DNA of 64,000 nucleotides from Dyella sp. BiH032 (GTDB lineage: Bacteria; Pseudomonadota; Gammaproteobacteria; Xanthomonadales; Rhodanobacteraceae): NCBI RefSeq assembly GCF_031954525.1, contig NZ_CP134867.1, forward strand, positions 3,348,001-3,412,000. The letters are read 5' to 3'. Below the pieces are notes generated by a model that searched no databases, was not told where the DNA came from, and was given only the letters and a program-made list of their open reading frames with translations. Positions 41,584 through 51,000 of the stretch are shown here, in pieces. A program made the position numbers and the translations under genes. How positions within the stretch are numbered: the stretch's first letter is position 1; every line of letters begins with the position of its first letter.

Positions 41584-42348
41584 ATGAGCGAGTTCGCCAC
41601 CTATCCGAGCCTGCGCGACCGCAACGTGTTCGTCAGCGGCGGCGCCACCGGCATCGGCGCCGCCTTCGTGGAACACTTCGCCCGCCAGGGCAGCCGCGTG
41701 GCCTTCGTCGACATCGATCGCGAGCATGGCGCGGCGCTGGCCGAAAGCCTCGCGGGCGAACGCCACCGCCCGCTATTCCTTCCCTGCGACGTCACCGACC
41801 TCGACGCGCTGCACGCGGCGATCGCCGCCGCGCGCGAGGCGCACGGTCCGGTCGGTGTCCTGGTGAACAACGCCGCCAACGACGTGCGCCACAGCTTCGG
41901 CGACACCACCGGCGAACAGTTCGACCGCAACATCGCCATCAATCTGCGCCACCAGTACTTCGCCACCCAGGCCGTGCGCGAGGACATGCGCGCGCTCGGC
42001 GGCGGCTCGGTGATCTGCCTGGGCTCCACCGGCTGGATGAAGAAGAACGCCGGCTACCCGATGTACGCCATGGCCAAGTCCGCGGTGCACGGCCTGGTCA
42101 ATGGCCTGGCGCGCGAACTGGGCCACGACCGCATCCGCATCAACGCGCTGGTGCCGGGCTGGGTGATCACCGAGAAGCAGCGCCGCCTGTGGCTGGACGA
42201 GGAAGGCGAAGCGGAGATCAAGCGCGTGCAGTGCCTGCCCGGCTATCTGATGGCCGAGGATCTCGCGCGCGCCGCACTGTTCCTGGGCGCCGACGACAGC
42301 CGCATGTGCACCGGCCAATCCTTCCTCGTGGACGGCGGCTGGGTATGA
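41584..42348 (+). CDS. sugar 1-dehydrogenase, SDR type (D-galactose/L-arabinose)
   Basis: This 254-residue NAD(P)-dependent dehydrogenase has the Rossmann motif SGGATGIG, an Asp in FVDID, and NNAANDVRHSFGDTTGEQF. The active site is LGSTGWMKKNAGYPMYAMAK (Ser, Tyr, Lys), and it ends GQSFLVDGGWV. This SDR type oxidises D-galactose or L-arabinose to the lactone. Placed between galactonate dehydratase and a lactonase, galactose oxidation is the coherent role. L-arabinose is equally possible because of the arabinan enzymes next door. The ATG at 41584 has GGAG nine bases upstream. Confidence 0.85.
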   Translation: MSEFATYPSLRDRNVFVSGGATGIGAAFVEHFARQGSRVAFVDIDREHGAALAESLAGERHRPLFLPCDVTDLDALHAAIAAAREAHGPVGVLVNNAANDVRHSFGDTTGEQFDRNIAINLRHQYFATQAVREDMRALGGGSVICLGSTGWMKKNAGYPMYAMAKSAVHGLVNGLARELGHDRIRINALVPGWVITEKQRRLWLDEEGEAEIKRVQCLPGYLMAEDLARAALFLGADDSRMCTGQSFLVDGGWV

Positions 42349-43241
42349 ACCTGCGCGTCGTCCACCACCCTGCCAACACCCTCGGCGAAGGCGTGCTCTG
42401 GTGCGAGCGCGAGCAGGCGCTGTACTGGACGGATATCCACGCCGCCACGCTGTGGCGCCACCGCCCCGCCAACGGCGAGGTACGCCGCTGGACCATGCCC
42501 GAGCGCCTGGGCTGCCTCGCGCTGTGCGAGACGGAAGGCTGGCTGCTGCTCGGGCTCGCTTCCCGGCTGGCGTTCTTCCGCCCGGACGACGAAACCCTGC
42601 TGCCGCTGATGGAGGTCGAATCCGGCCTGCCCACGCGCCTCAACGACGGCGCCTGCGACCGCCAGGGCCGCTTCGTGTTCGGCACCTTGCACGAACCCGC
42701 GCCCGGCGAGACGCGGCAACCGATCGGCGCGTTCTACCGTCTCAACGCGGACCTCACGCTGGAACGGCTTAATCTCCCGGGAGTTGGCATCAGCAACAGC
42801 CTCGCTTTCAGCCCGGACGGCCGCACGATGTATTTCTGCGACTCGCCTTCGCGAGTCATCCAATGCTGCGACTACGGCGACCGCTGCGGCGAGCCGCGCG
42901 TCTTCGCGCGCATCGACGATCCGCGCGGCGAACCCGACGGCTCGGCGGTGGACGCGCAGGGCTTCCTCTGGAACGCGCAATGGGGCCTGGGCCAGGTCGT
43001 GCGCTATGCGCCGGACGGCCAGGTCGATCGCGTCGTGCCGGTGCCTGCCGCGCAACCGACCCGCCCCGCCTTCGGCGGCCGCGGACTGGACACGCTTTAC
43101 GTCACCAGCGCGCGCGACGGCCTGAGCGCCGACGCGCTGGCATCGCAATCGCAAGCCGGCGCGCTGTTCGCCGTGGAGGCCGGCGTCGCCGGTCTGCCCG
43201 AACCGCGCTTCCGCGGCTCGCCGCCCGGCGCGGCTTCCTGA
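42345..43241 (+). CDS. SMP-30/gluconolactonase family aldonolactonase
   Basis: This 298-residue six-bladed propeller lactonase hydrolyses the aldonolactone made by the preceding dehydrogenase. Metal ligands lie in NTLGEGVLWCEREQALYW (Glu), PTRLNDGACDRQGRFVFGT (Asn), GVGISNSLAFSPDGRTMYF (Asn) and DPRGEPDGSAVDAQGFLW (Asp). The ATG overlaps the dehydrogenase stop (ATGA). The family includes L-arabinonolactonase and galactonolactonase, and the operon favours galactonolactone. Confidence 0.9.
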   Translation: MNLRVVHHPANTLGEGVLWCEREQALYWTDIHAATLWRHRPANGEVRRWTMPERLGCLALCETEGWLLLGLASRLAFFRPDDETLLPLMEVESGLPTRLNDGACDRQGRFVFGTLHEPAPGETRQPIGAFYRLNADLTLERLNLPGVGISNSLAFSPDGRTMYFCDSPSRVIQCCDYGDRCGEPRVFARIDDPRGEPDGSAVDAQGFLWNAQWGLGQVVRYAPDGQVDRVVPVPAAQPTRPAFGGRGLDTLYVTSARDGLSADALASQSQAGALFAVEAGVAGLPEPRFRGSPPGAAS

Positions 43242-43315
43242 TACCCGTTCCAGACCTACCCGGTCGCACCACACCACCGGCGGTACCCATTCACGCAAGC
43301 GAGGTCGTCAGTCCC

Positions 43316-44707
43316 ATGAACTCCCAAGCCATCGCGTCACCCATCGCCCGAACCCGGGGCACCGTGATCTACACCTGTGTGCTCGCCGCGCTGGCCGGCC
43401 TGATGTTCGGGCTGGACATCGGCGTGATCTCGGGCGCCACCCAGTTCATCAAGGATGAATTCGCCGTCAGCGACCACGTCATCGAGATGATCGTCAGCTC
43501 CATGATGCTCGGCGCCGCCGCCGGCGCGCTGGGCGCCGGCTGGCTGTCCTCCCACCTGGGCCGCAAGCGCTCGCTGATCCTGGGCGCGGTGCTGTTCGTG
43601 CTCGGCTCGCTGCTGTGCGGCCTTGCCTGGTCGCCGGATACGCTGATCGCCGCGCGCGTGATCCTGGGCCTGGCCATCGGCCTGGCCACGTTCACCGCGC
43701 CGCTGTACCTGGCGGAGGTGGCGCCGGAACGCATCCGCGGCGCGATGATTTCCACCTACCAGCTGATGATCACCATCGGCATCCTGGTGGCCTTCCTCTC
43801 CGACACCGCCTTCAGCTATCACGGCGCCTGGCGCTGGATGCTGGGCATCATTGCCATCCCCGGCGCGCTGTTCCTGCTGGGCGTGCTGGGCCTGCCCGAC
43901 AGCCCGCGCTGGCTGATGATGCGCGGCCGCCGCGACGAGGCCATCGAAGTGCTGCGCCGCCTGCGCGGCGACGAGGTGGTGGTGGCGCGCGAAGCGGCCG
44001 ACATCGAGGAACAGCTCAAGACTCCGCAGCGCGGCTGGGACCTGTTCGCCGAGAACCGCAACTTCCGCCGCTCGGTGTACCTGGGCGCGCTGTTGCAGCT
44101 CATGCAACAGTTCACCGGCATGAACGTGGTGATGTACTACGCGCCGCGCATCTTCAAGGAGATGGGCTACGACACGGCCGCCCAGATGTGGTTCACCGCG
44201 CTGGTCGGCCTGACCAACGTGCTGGCCACCTTCATCGCCATCGCCCTGATCGACCGCTGGGGCCGCAAACCCATCCTCTACACCGGCTTCGCCGTGATGG
44301 CCGCGGGCCTGAGCGCGGTGGGCGCGATGATGAACGGCGGCATCAACGGCCAGACCGAGCAGTACATCACGGTGGCGATGCTGCTGATGTTCATCGTGGG
44401 CTTCGCGATGTCGGCCGGCCCGCTGATCTGGACGCTGTGCTCGGAAATCCAGCCGCTCAAGGGACGCGACTTCGGCATCGGCGTCTCCACCTGCACCAAC
44501 TGGATCACCAACACCATCGTCGGCTACACCTTCCTCAGCCTGCTCAACAGCATCGGCAACGCCAACACGTTCTGGCTGTACGCCGCGCTCAACGCCGTGT
44601 TCATCGTGCTGACCTTCTGGCTGGTGCCGGAGACCAAGGGCGTCACGCTGGAACAGATCGAGCGCAACCTGATGTCCGGCAAGCGGCTGCGCGAGATCGG
44701 CCGCTGA
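43316..44707 (+). CDS. MFS sugar/H+ symporter (GalP/XylE/AraE type)
   Basis: This 463-residue inner membrane transporter has 12 predicted helices. The first helix is GLMFGLDIGVISGA. The loop signature is GRKRSLILGAVLFVLGSLLC and ERIRGAMISTYQLMITIG is the PESPR-equivalent region, followed by LPDSPRWLMMRGRRDEA. QLMQQFTGMNVVMYYAPRIF carries the sugar-binding Gln-Gln and Asn. The end, FWLVPETKGVTLEQIERNLM, is typical. It probably imports galactose and/or arabinose for the operon. Confidence 0.93.
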   Translation: MNSQAIASPIARTRGTVIYTCVLAALAGLMFGLDIGVISGATQFIKDEFAVSDHVIEMIVSSMMLGAAAGALGAGWLSSHLGRKRSLILGAVLFVLGSLLCGLAWSPDTLIAARVILGLAIGLATFTAPLYLAEVAPERIRGAMISTYQLMITIGILVAFLSDTAFSYHGAWRWMLGIIAIPGALFLLGVLGLPDSPRWLMMRGRRDEAIEVLRRLRGDEVVVAREAADIEEQLKTPQRGWDLFAENRNFRRSVYLGALLQLMQQFTGMNVVMYYAPRIFKEMGYDTAAQMWFTALVGLTNVLATFIAIALIDRWGRKPILYTGFAVMAAGLSAVGAMMNGGINGQTEQYITVAMLLMFIVGFAMSAGPLIWTLCSEIQPLKGRDFGIGVSTCTNWITNTIVGYTFLSLLNSIGNANTFWLYAALNAVFIVLTFWLVPETKGVTLEQIERNLMSGKRLREIGR

Positions 44708-44718
44708 CCGCATTTTTT

Positions 44719-44894
44719 AGCTCCCTCTCCCCTCCGGGGAGAGGGTTGGGTTGAGGGGCCGGGCGAAGCGTAGAAGCAGGAAAGGCAGAGCTTGCCCCGC
44801 TCCATAGAAACGCTTTCCCGAGCACCCGCCCCTCATCTGCTGCGACCGAAGGAAGTCCCCGTGGGACCGGCATCTTCTCCCCAGGGGGAGAAGA
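44719..44894. repeat. palindromic dispersed repeat, copy R1
   Basis: The element begins with CTCTCCCCTCCGGGGAGAG (hairpin) and GAGGGGCCGGGCGAAGC. It ends with CGCCCCTCATCTGC followed by a second hairpin-like CTTCTCCCCAGGGGGAGAAG. Two fuller copies occur at 46.5-46.9 kb. It is a REP/MITE-like element without coding capacity. Confidence 0.75.
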
Positions 44895-44974
44895 GTTTCG
44901 ACACGAGGCCGGACCACCGGCCCACACGCTCCACACTTTCAAAACACGCCACCTACTCATCCGGAGAGAACGTC

Positions 44975-46519
44975 ATGCAACGCATCCGTTCCTGGTGGTC
45001 CTGTCTGTGTTTCCTGTGCCTGCTCATGCCCCTGGGCACCGCCCACGCCGCGACCGGCACCGTCCTGCAAGGCAGCACGCTCTATCCTCGCGTCGTACGT
45101 CTCGAACACGGCCCCGCCAACACCTACGGCCGGCTCATCGCCAGCACCAACGGCATCATCTTCCAGAGCAACGACAGCGGCGCGAGCTGGAACCTGCTCG
45201 GCCCCGTGCCCACGGCGGCGGGCAGCACCGAACGCTGCTGCGCCACGCTGTACGAACTGCCGCAGCAGGTCGGCTCGCTGGCCGCCGGCACGCTGATCTC
45301 GGCCGCGTCGTACTTCTCAGGCAACACGCCGGCCGTGGAGGTCTACGTCAGCACTAACCAGGGTGTGTCGTGGACTTACCACAGCACGCCGGTACTCGCC
45401 GGCGACGCCAGCCATGGCCTGTGGGAGCCGGAATTCAGCATCGCCAACGACGGCGCGCTGGTGATGTTCTGGTCCGACGAAACCGACCCGTGCTGCAGCC
45501 AGAAGCTGTCGCAGATCCGCACCTACAACGGCAGCAGCTGGCAGGACCGGACCGACACCGTGCGCAGCACTATTCCCGGCGATCGCCCGGGCATGATCAC
45601 GGTCAGCAAGCTGCCCAACGGCCATTTCTTCATGAGCTACGAACTGTGCGGCCCCGCAGCCTGCACGGTGTTCTCGCGCACTTCCACCGACGGCTGGAAC
45701 TACGGCGATCCCGCCAACATGGGCACGAAGGTTCAGACGGCCGCCGGCCAGTATCTGGAGCATGCCCCGCTCAATAAGTGGAGCCCGTCGGTACTCTCCT
45801 CCAACGGCGCCATCCTGCTGGTCGGGCAGGTGATGTACGAATCCAACGGCAGCGTGTCTCCCTCCAACGGCAAGGTGCTGTTCGTCAACACCAACGCGGA
45901 CGGCGCCGGCAACTGGTACACCATCGCCGCGCCCGTGCAGGTACCCGGCGCGTACGACAACTATTGCCCGAACTACTCCTCCGCCCTGCTGCCGGCGGCG
46001 GACGGCTCGCGCATCCTGGAACTGGCCTCGGACTACCTCAACGGCGGCTGCATCGTGTATTTCGCCAGCGAGCCGTGGAACCGCCTGCCCGCCGACGGCT
46101 CGACGCACGTCTTCCAGAGCGTGCAGGCGCCGTCGCTATGCCTGGACAACACCGGCTGGTCCACCGCGAACAACACCAGCGCGGAACTGTGGGATTGCAA
46201 CGGCGCACCGGTGCAGAACTGGACCGTGCACGCCAAGGGCGGCGGCTGGTTCAGCATCCAGAACCAGCAGACCGGCCTGTGCGTCGACAACACCGGCGGC
46301 AGCACCGCGCCCGGCAATCTCGTGACCCTGTGGGGCTGTGCCAACAATGCCAACCAGAACTGGCAATTCATGGACCTGGGCAACGGCAGCTACAAGCTGA
46401 TGAACCAGGCCTCGGGGTCACTGATGCTGGACGATCCGGCCGGTTCCACTACGCATGGCACGCAGTTGCAGATATGGACCGACAACGGCCTGGCGCCACA
46501 GCAGTGGATTCTGCGCTGA
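44975..46519 (+). CDS. GH93-like propeller glycosidase with ricin-type lectin domain
   Basis: This 514-residue exported protein has a signal peptide ending GTAHAAT. A sialidase-like propeller (QSNDSGASWNLLGPV, VYVSTNQGVSWTYHS, GLWEPEFSIANDGALVMFWS) matches the layout of the GH93-like enzyme at 29.5 kb but is Cys-rich (CCATLYEL, DPCCSQKLS). From about residue 385 a ricin-B-like (CBM13) beta-trefoil follows with SLCLDNTGWST, GLCVDNTGGST and three QxW-type repeats (QNWTV, QNWQF, QQWIL). Probable function: arabinan or arabinogalactan exo-hydrolase with galactose/arabinose-binding lectin. It ends the galactose operon region, and repeat R1 separates it from the transporter. Confidence 0.8.
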   Translation: MQRIRSWWSCLCFLCLLMPLGTAHAATGTVLQGSTLYPRVVRLEHGPANTYGRLIASTNGIIFQSNDSGASWNLLGPVPTAAGSTERCCATLYELPQQVGSLAAGTLISAASYFSGNTPAVEVYVSTNQGVSWTYHSTPVLAGDASHGLWEPEFSIANDGALVMFWSDETDPCCSQKLSQIRTYNGSSWQDRTDTVRSTIPGDRPGMITVSKLPNGHFFMSYELCGPAACTVFSRTSTDGWNYGDPANMGTKVQTAAGQYLEHAPLNKWSPSVLSSNGAILLVGQVMYESNGSVSPSNGKVLFVNTNADGAGNWYTIAAPVQVPGAYDNYCPNYSSALLPAADGSRILELASDYLNGGCIVYFASEPWNRLPADGSTHVFQSVQAPSLCLDNTGWSTANNTSAELWDCNGAPVQNWTVHAKGGGWFSIQNQQTGLCVDNTGGSTAPGNLVTLWGCANNANQNWQFMDLGNGSYKLMNQASGSLMLDDPAGSTTHGTQLQIWTDNGLAPQQWILR

Positions 46520-46529
46520 AAGCCCAGCC

Positions 46530-46711
46530 CCCTCTCCCCTTCGGGGAGAGGGTTGGGGTGAGGGGCCGGGCGAAGCGTAGAAGCAGGAAAAGCAGAGCTT
46601 GCCCCGCTCCGTCGAAACGCTTTCTCGAGCACCCGCCCCTCATCTGCTTGCCGGCATCTTCTCCCCGGAGGGGAGAAGAGCTTCACGACGAAGAACTCCA
46701 CGACAACCTCA
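46530..46711. repeat. palindromic dispersed repeat, copy R2
   Basis: About 180 bp, nearly identical to R3, which follows after about 8 bp. It starts CCCTCTCCCCTTCGGGGAGA and has internal CCGGGCGAAGCGTAGAAGCA. It ends with the second palindrome TTCTCCCCGGAGGGGAGAAG and a tail GCTTCACGAC. Confidence 0.8.
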
Positions 46712-46718
46712 GTCCTTA

Positions 46719-46902
46719 CCCCCTCTCCCCTCCGGGGAGAGGGTTGGGGTGAGGGGCCGGGCGAAGCGTAGAAGCAGGAAAAGCAGAGCTTGCCTCGCTC
46801 CGTCGAAACGCTTTCTCGAGCACCCGCCCCTCATCTGCCTACCGGCATCTTCTCCCCGGAGGGGAGAAGAGCTTCACGACCAAGAACTCCATGACAACCT
46901 CT
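46719..46902. repeat. palindromic dispersed repeat, copy R3 (tandem with R2)
   Basis: A second full copy in direct orientation. The few differences from R2 (for example CTTGCCTCG for CTTGCCCCG) show a recent tandem duplication. The duplication includes the tail after the second palindrome. Confidence 0.8.
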
Positions 46903-47035
46903 ACCGAACCGCGTGAAACCATACCTTGACGATCCGGCCATCGCGCACTTCGTACATGGTCACCACTTCGCGTTGTCCCTGCACGCCGGGGATGCCCACC
47001 AGGCGTTCGTGACCTACCACGATGGCGCCGCCAGG
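46901..47035 (-). pseudogene. 3' remnant of a SnoaL/NTF2-like gene
   Basis: The last 43 codons read GAIVVGHERLVGIP and EVVTMYEVRDGRIVKVWFHA, the two final strands of a SnoaL-like (NTF2 fold) protein. The roughly 80 residues that should precede them are absent; upstream sequence in this frame is Arg/Ser-rich nonsense. The remnant's stop codon lies at the boundary of repeat R3, so a rearrangement involving the repeats may have removed the gene. Confidence 0.6.
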
Positions 47036-47129
47036 ACCAGCACGACGGCGACTATCGCCCTTGCTATGTCTTGTCCGAATGCAAGTGGATGCCCGGCTCC
47101 GCCGCGGTCCGACAGAGCCGGGCACGGCC

Positions 47130-47960
47130 TCAGTCGTCGCCGTCGATCCGCACCTCCACGCGCCGGTTCGGCGCCAGGCACGCGATCAACTGCGCGCGCG
47201 GACCGTCGGCGCACTCCTTCACCTGATCGGCCTTGCCGAACCCCTCCGCGCTGATGCGGCTGGCCGGCACGCCCTGCGCCACCAGATACGCCTTCACCGA
47301 TTCCGCGCGCCGCTGCGACAACGCCTGGTTGTACGCCTCGCCGCCCAGGCGATCCGTGTACCCGGCAATGCGCACCGAGCGCAGCTTGTCGCCCTGCCCC
47401 TTCAGTTCCGCGGCCAGATCGTCCAGCGTGCGGCGGCCTGCGGGCGATAGCTCAGCTTTGTCGAACGCGAACAGCGCATCCGCCGACAGCACCCGCGGCT
47501 CATGCGATTGCGGCGCCGCCACCGGAGCCGGCGGGGCTGGCTCCTTCAGCAGGTCCGCGCAGCTTTCCGGCTTCCAGTAGAAACTGCGCGCGATCTTGTT
47601 CTCGTCGAACAGCACCTTGTACTGGCACACCGTCACTTCGTCGGTGCCGGGCTTGCGGAAGTTGAACACGTAGTTCCACTCCCGCACGCCCCACACGCCT
47701 TCGCTGAAGTGCGGATAGCCGATCAGGTCCGACACCTGCGGCTTGTTGAGGCCCGGCTTCATCTGCCGCAGGTTGGCGAGGTTCGGGAAGGTGCCGCCCT
47801 TGTGCATGGGCGTCACGCTGCCCGGATCCGGCCACACCATCTGGCTGGCGTTCCCGCCGTCCTTGGCGATGTCGTGGCTGACGTTGCCGCAGGCGGTCAG
47901 GCCGGCGGCGAGGGCGAGCGCGAGCGAGGCCGCGGCGATCTGCTGGAAGGAAGTACGCAT
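47130..47960 (-). CDS. OmpA-like lipoprotein with BamE/SmpA-type N-terminal domain
   Basis: This 276-residue outer membrane lipoprotein has lipobox LTAC with Cys24. Residues of about 45-140 (NLANLRQMKPGLNKPQVSDL, VWGVREWNYVFNFR, CQYKVLFDENKIARSFYW) match the BamE/SmpA-OmlA fold. A Pro/Ala linker leads to an OmpA C-terminal peptidoglycan-binding domain (ALFAFDKAELSPAGRRTLDD, AGYTDRLGGEAYNQALSQRR, PNRRVEVRI). The ATG at 47960 has AGGAGC eight bases upstream. It starts 42 bp after the adhesin gene in the same direction. Such partners are found beside large trimeric autotransporters and probably anchor or help assemble them. Confidence 0.88.
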   Translation of the reverse strand: MRTSFQQIAAASLALALAAGLTACGNVSHDIAKDGGNASQMVWPDPGSVTPMHKGGTFPNLANLRQMKPGLNKPQVSDLIGYPHFSEGVWGVREWNYVFNFRKPGTDEVTVCQYKVLFDENKIARSFYWKPESCADLLKEPAPPAPVAAPQSHEPRVLSADALFAFDKAELSPAGRRTLDDLAAELKGQGDKLRSVRIAGYTDRLGGEAYNQALSQRRAESVKAYLVAQGVPASRISAEGFGKADQVKECADGPRAQLIACLAPNRRVEVRIDGDD

Positions 47961-48001
47961 GGATTTGGCTCCTTTGATATCGCTCATGGTCATGCCCGCC
48001 C

Positions 48002-51000
48002 TCACCACACCACGCCCGCACCGACGCCCGCGCCGGCATCGCCGCGCGAGTTGGTGGTGGCGTTGAGCTTGAACACGTAGCGACCGCTCTCGGTGATGGT
48101 GGACACGCCGACCGCGATACCGCTTTCGCCGTGGAAGGTACCCAGCGCCACCGCCGCCGAGCTCTGGTTCGGCTGATATGCCTGCGGCAGACTCGCCATC
48201 GCCATCGCCGAGGCGATGCCCGCGTTGGCGCGATTGCCGATGCGGTTGAGGTCGCGGTCCACCGTCTGGAAGCGCTGGTCGACGTAGTCCTTCGACCAGT
48301 TCTTGGCGCTTTCGATGGCCTCGTTGAGCTGGCCGACGTTCACCGCGTCGGTCGCCTTGGTGCCGGCCGCCACGTTGGTGACGGTGCGCTCGTTGCCCAC
48401 CGAACCCACCGACACGCTATTGGCGGTATTGGCCACCGAGTTCGCGCCGATCGCCACGCTGTTGTCACCCGTGGCGGTGGAGCCCGCGCCGACCGCCGTC
48501 GAGTTGTTGCCGGTGGCCGAAGCGTGCGTACTGTTGTCCACGCTGGTCTGGTACGTGGGGTTGTTGTTGACCGTGCCGCCACCGCCGGTCGGCATGTTGT
48601 TCACCGTGTTGGTGAGGTTCTCCAGGCTGGTGTACAGCTGCTGCAGCGTCTGGTTGGTGGCATACAACTGCGAGCCGTTGATCGCATCCGTGCTGCTGCC
48701 GCTGATGCGGCCCGCCGCGACGTTGGTCAACGTCCGCTCCGCGCCAAGCGCACCCACGCTCACCGTCGAGCCCGGCGTCGTGCCGGCGAAGTTGTACGTG
48801 GTGCCTGCCAGCGTCGCACTGGCCGTGCCCACCGCCGCGTCCGTCTTCGAACCCGCGCCCAGCGCCACGCTGCCGGCATACGCCGCCTCCGTGCCCGCGC
48901 CCAGCGCCATCGCCTGGATGCCGTTGGAGGTGGCATTGGTGCCCAACGCCACACCGTCGGCCAGGTTGACGGTGGCGTTCTGCCCGATGGCCGTACCGCC
49001 CGGCGCGGTCTGCTGCACGATCGCGCCGTTGCCCATGCCAATGCCGTTGTCGCCATTTACGGTGGTCTTGGGACCGACCGCCACGGATTCCGCACCGATC
49101 GCGGCCGAATCGGACGCGGTGGAGTTGGCGTGGAAGTACTTGATGGGCGTGACCGAGAACGAGGCCATCGCCCCCTTCAACTGGCGCAGGGTCACCGCGT
49201 CCTGATCCAGCGTGCCGTCCGCCACGTTGGTGATCTGGCGGAAGTCGGTGGCGTTGCCCACCGAGACTGCGCCGAGCAGGTTGCGGTCGGTGGTGTTGTA
49301 CGGCACGACATTGGTGCCGACGAGGATCGAGCCGGAGGCCGGTGCGATCGCGCGGTCGGATACCGCACCTGAGCCTAAGGCCACGCCACCGAGCACCGAG
49401 ACGCCGGTGTTCTGGCCCAGCGCCGTGGCGGAGTCGGCCGTCGCGCTCGCGCCCACACCGGCAGCCAACGCATTCGCACCAGTCGCGCCGTTGTTGGCGT
49501 AATTGCCGCCCTGCGTGCCGCCATCGTTGACGCTGTAGTAGTGGATGGCGTTGGCGATCACCGTGTTGTTGAGCGTATCGATCGCCTGGTTGGTGGCGTA
49601 CAGCTGGCTGCCGTTGATCGCATCCGTGCTGTTGCCGTTCACTTGGCCCGCCGCCACGTTGGTGACCGTGCGCTCGGTCCCGACCGCGCCCACGCTCACC
49701 GTGCTGGTCGGCGTCGCGCCGGCATAGGTGTAGGTATTGCCGGCGATGGTGCCGCTGCCGGTCTGCACCACCGTGCCGGTGGTGCTGCCCGCACCCAGGG
49801 CCACGTCACCCACGTTGGCACCGGCGGTCGCGCCGTTGCCGATCGAGACCGCGTTCTCGGTGTTGGCCGTCGACACCGGGCCGATCGCCACGCTGTTCAA
49901 GCCGTTCGGCAGCGAATCGGCCAGGTTTGAGTTGGCGTGGAAGTACTTGATGCCGCCGGTGTCGATCTGGTTGAACACCTGCTGCAGCGAGCTGTACGTG
50001 TTGCCGCCGTAGGTGATGCTGGTGTTCAAGGTGCCGGTGGTCGGATCGTAGGTGGTGTTGCCGCCGTAGCTGTTGGCGATGGAGTTGCCCAGGTTGGTGA
50101 CCGTGTTGCCGAGGTTGGTCACGCTGGTGCCGACCGTGCCGATCGCCTGGTTGGTCTGGAACAGCTGCGATCCGTTGATGGCATCCGTACTGCTCCCGCT
50201 GATACGGCCCGCCGCCACATTGGTGATGGTGCGCTCCGCACCCACCGCGCCCACGCTGATCGTGCTGCCTGGCGTGGTGCCGGCGAAGGCATAGGTCTGG
50301 CCGTTGATCACGGTGTTGGCAGTGCCTACGGCCGCATCCGTGACCGAACCCGCACCCAGCGCGACGCTGCCGGCGAAGGCCGCCTGCGAGCCCGCGCCCA
50401 GCGCCATCGCCTGGATGCCGTTGGACACCGAGTTCGTACCCAGCGCCACGCCATCGGCCAGGTTTACCGTGGCGTTCTGGCCGATCGCCGTACCGCCCGG
50501 CGCGGTCTGCTGCACGATCGCCCCGTTGCCCATGCCGATGCCGTTGTCGCCGTTCACCGTGGTCTGCGGACCGATGGCGACCGACTCCGCGCCGATCGCC
50601 GCCGAGTCGGACGCGGCGGAGTTGGCGTGGAAGTACTTGATCGGCGTCACCGAGAACGAACTCATCGCGCCCTTCAACTGGCGCAGGCTCACCGCGTCCT
50701 GGTCCTGCGTGCCGTCGGCCAGGTTGGTGATCTGGCGGAAGTCGGTGGTGTTGCCCACCGACACCGCGCCGAGCAGATTACGGTCCGTGGTGTTGTACGG
50801 AATCACGTTGGTGCCGACGATGATCGAGCCGGAAGCCGGCGCGATCGCACGATCGGATACCGCGCCCGAACCCAGCGCTACGCCGCCCAGCACCGACACG
50901 CCCGTGCCCTGGCCCAGCGCCGTGCTGTTGTCGGCCGTCGCGGTGGAACCCACGCCCGCGGCCAGCGCATTGAGGCCGGTCGCGCCGTTGTTGGCGTAGT

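Noticed and set aside
46530..46902. A CRISPR array
   Set aside because: There are only two long (about 180 bp) direct copies with palindromic ends and no short regularly spaced repeats or cas genes.
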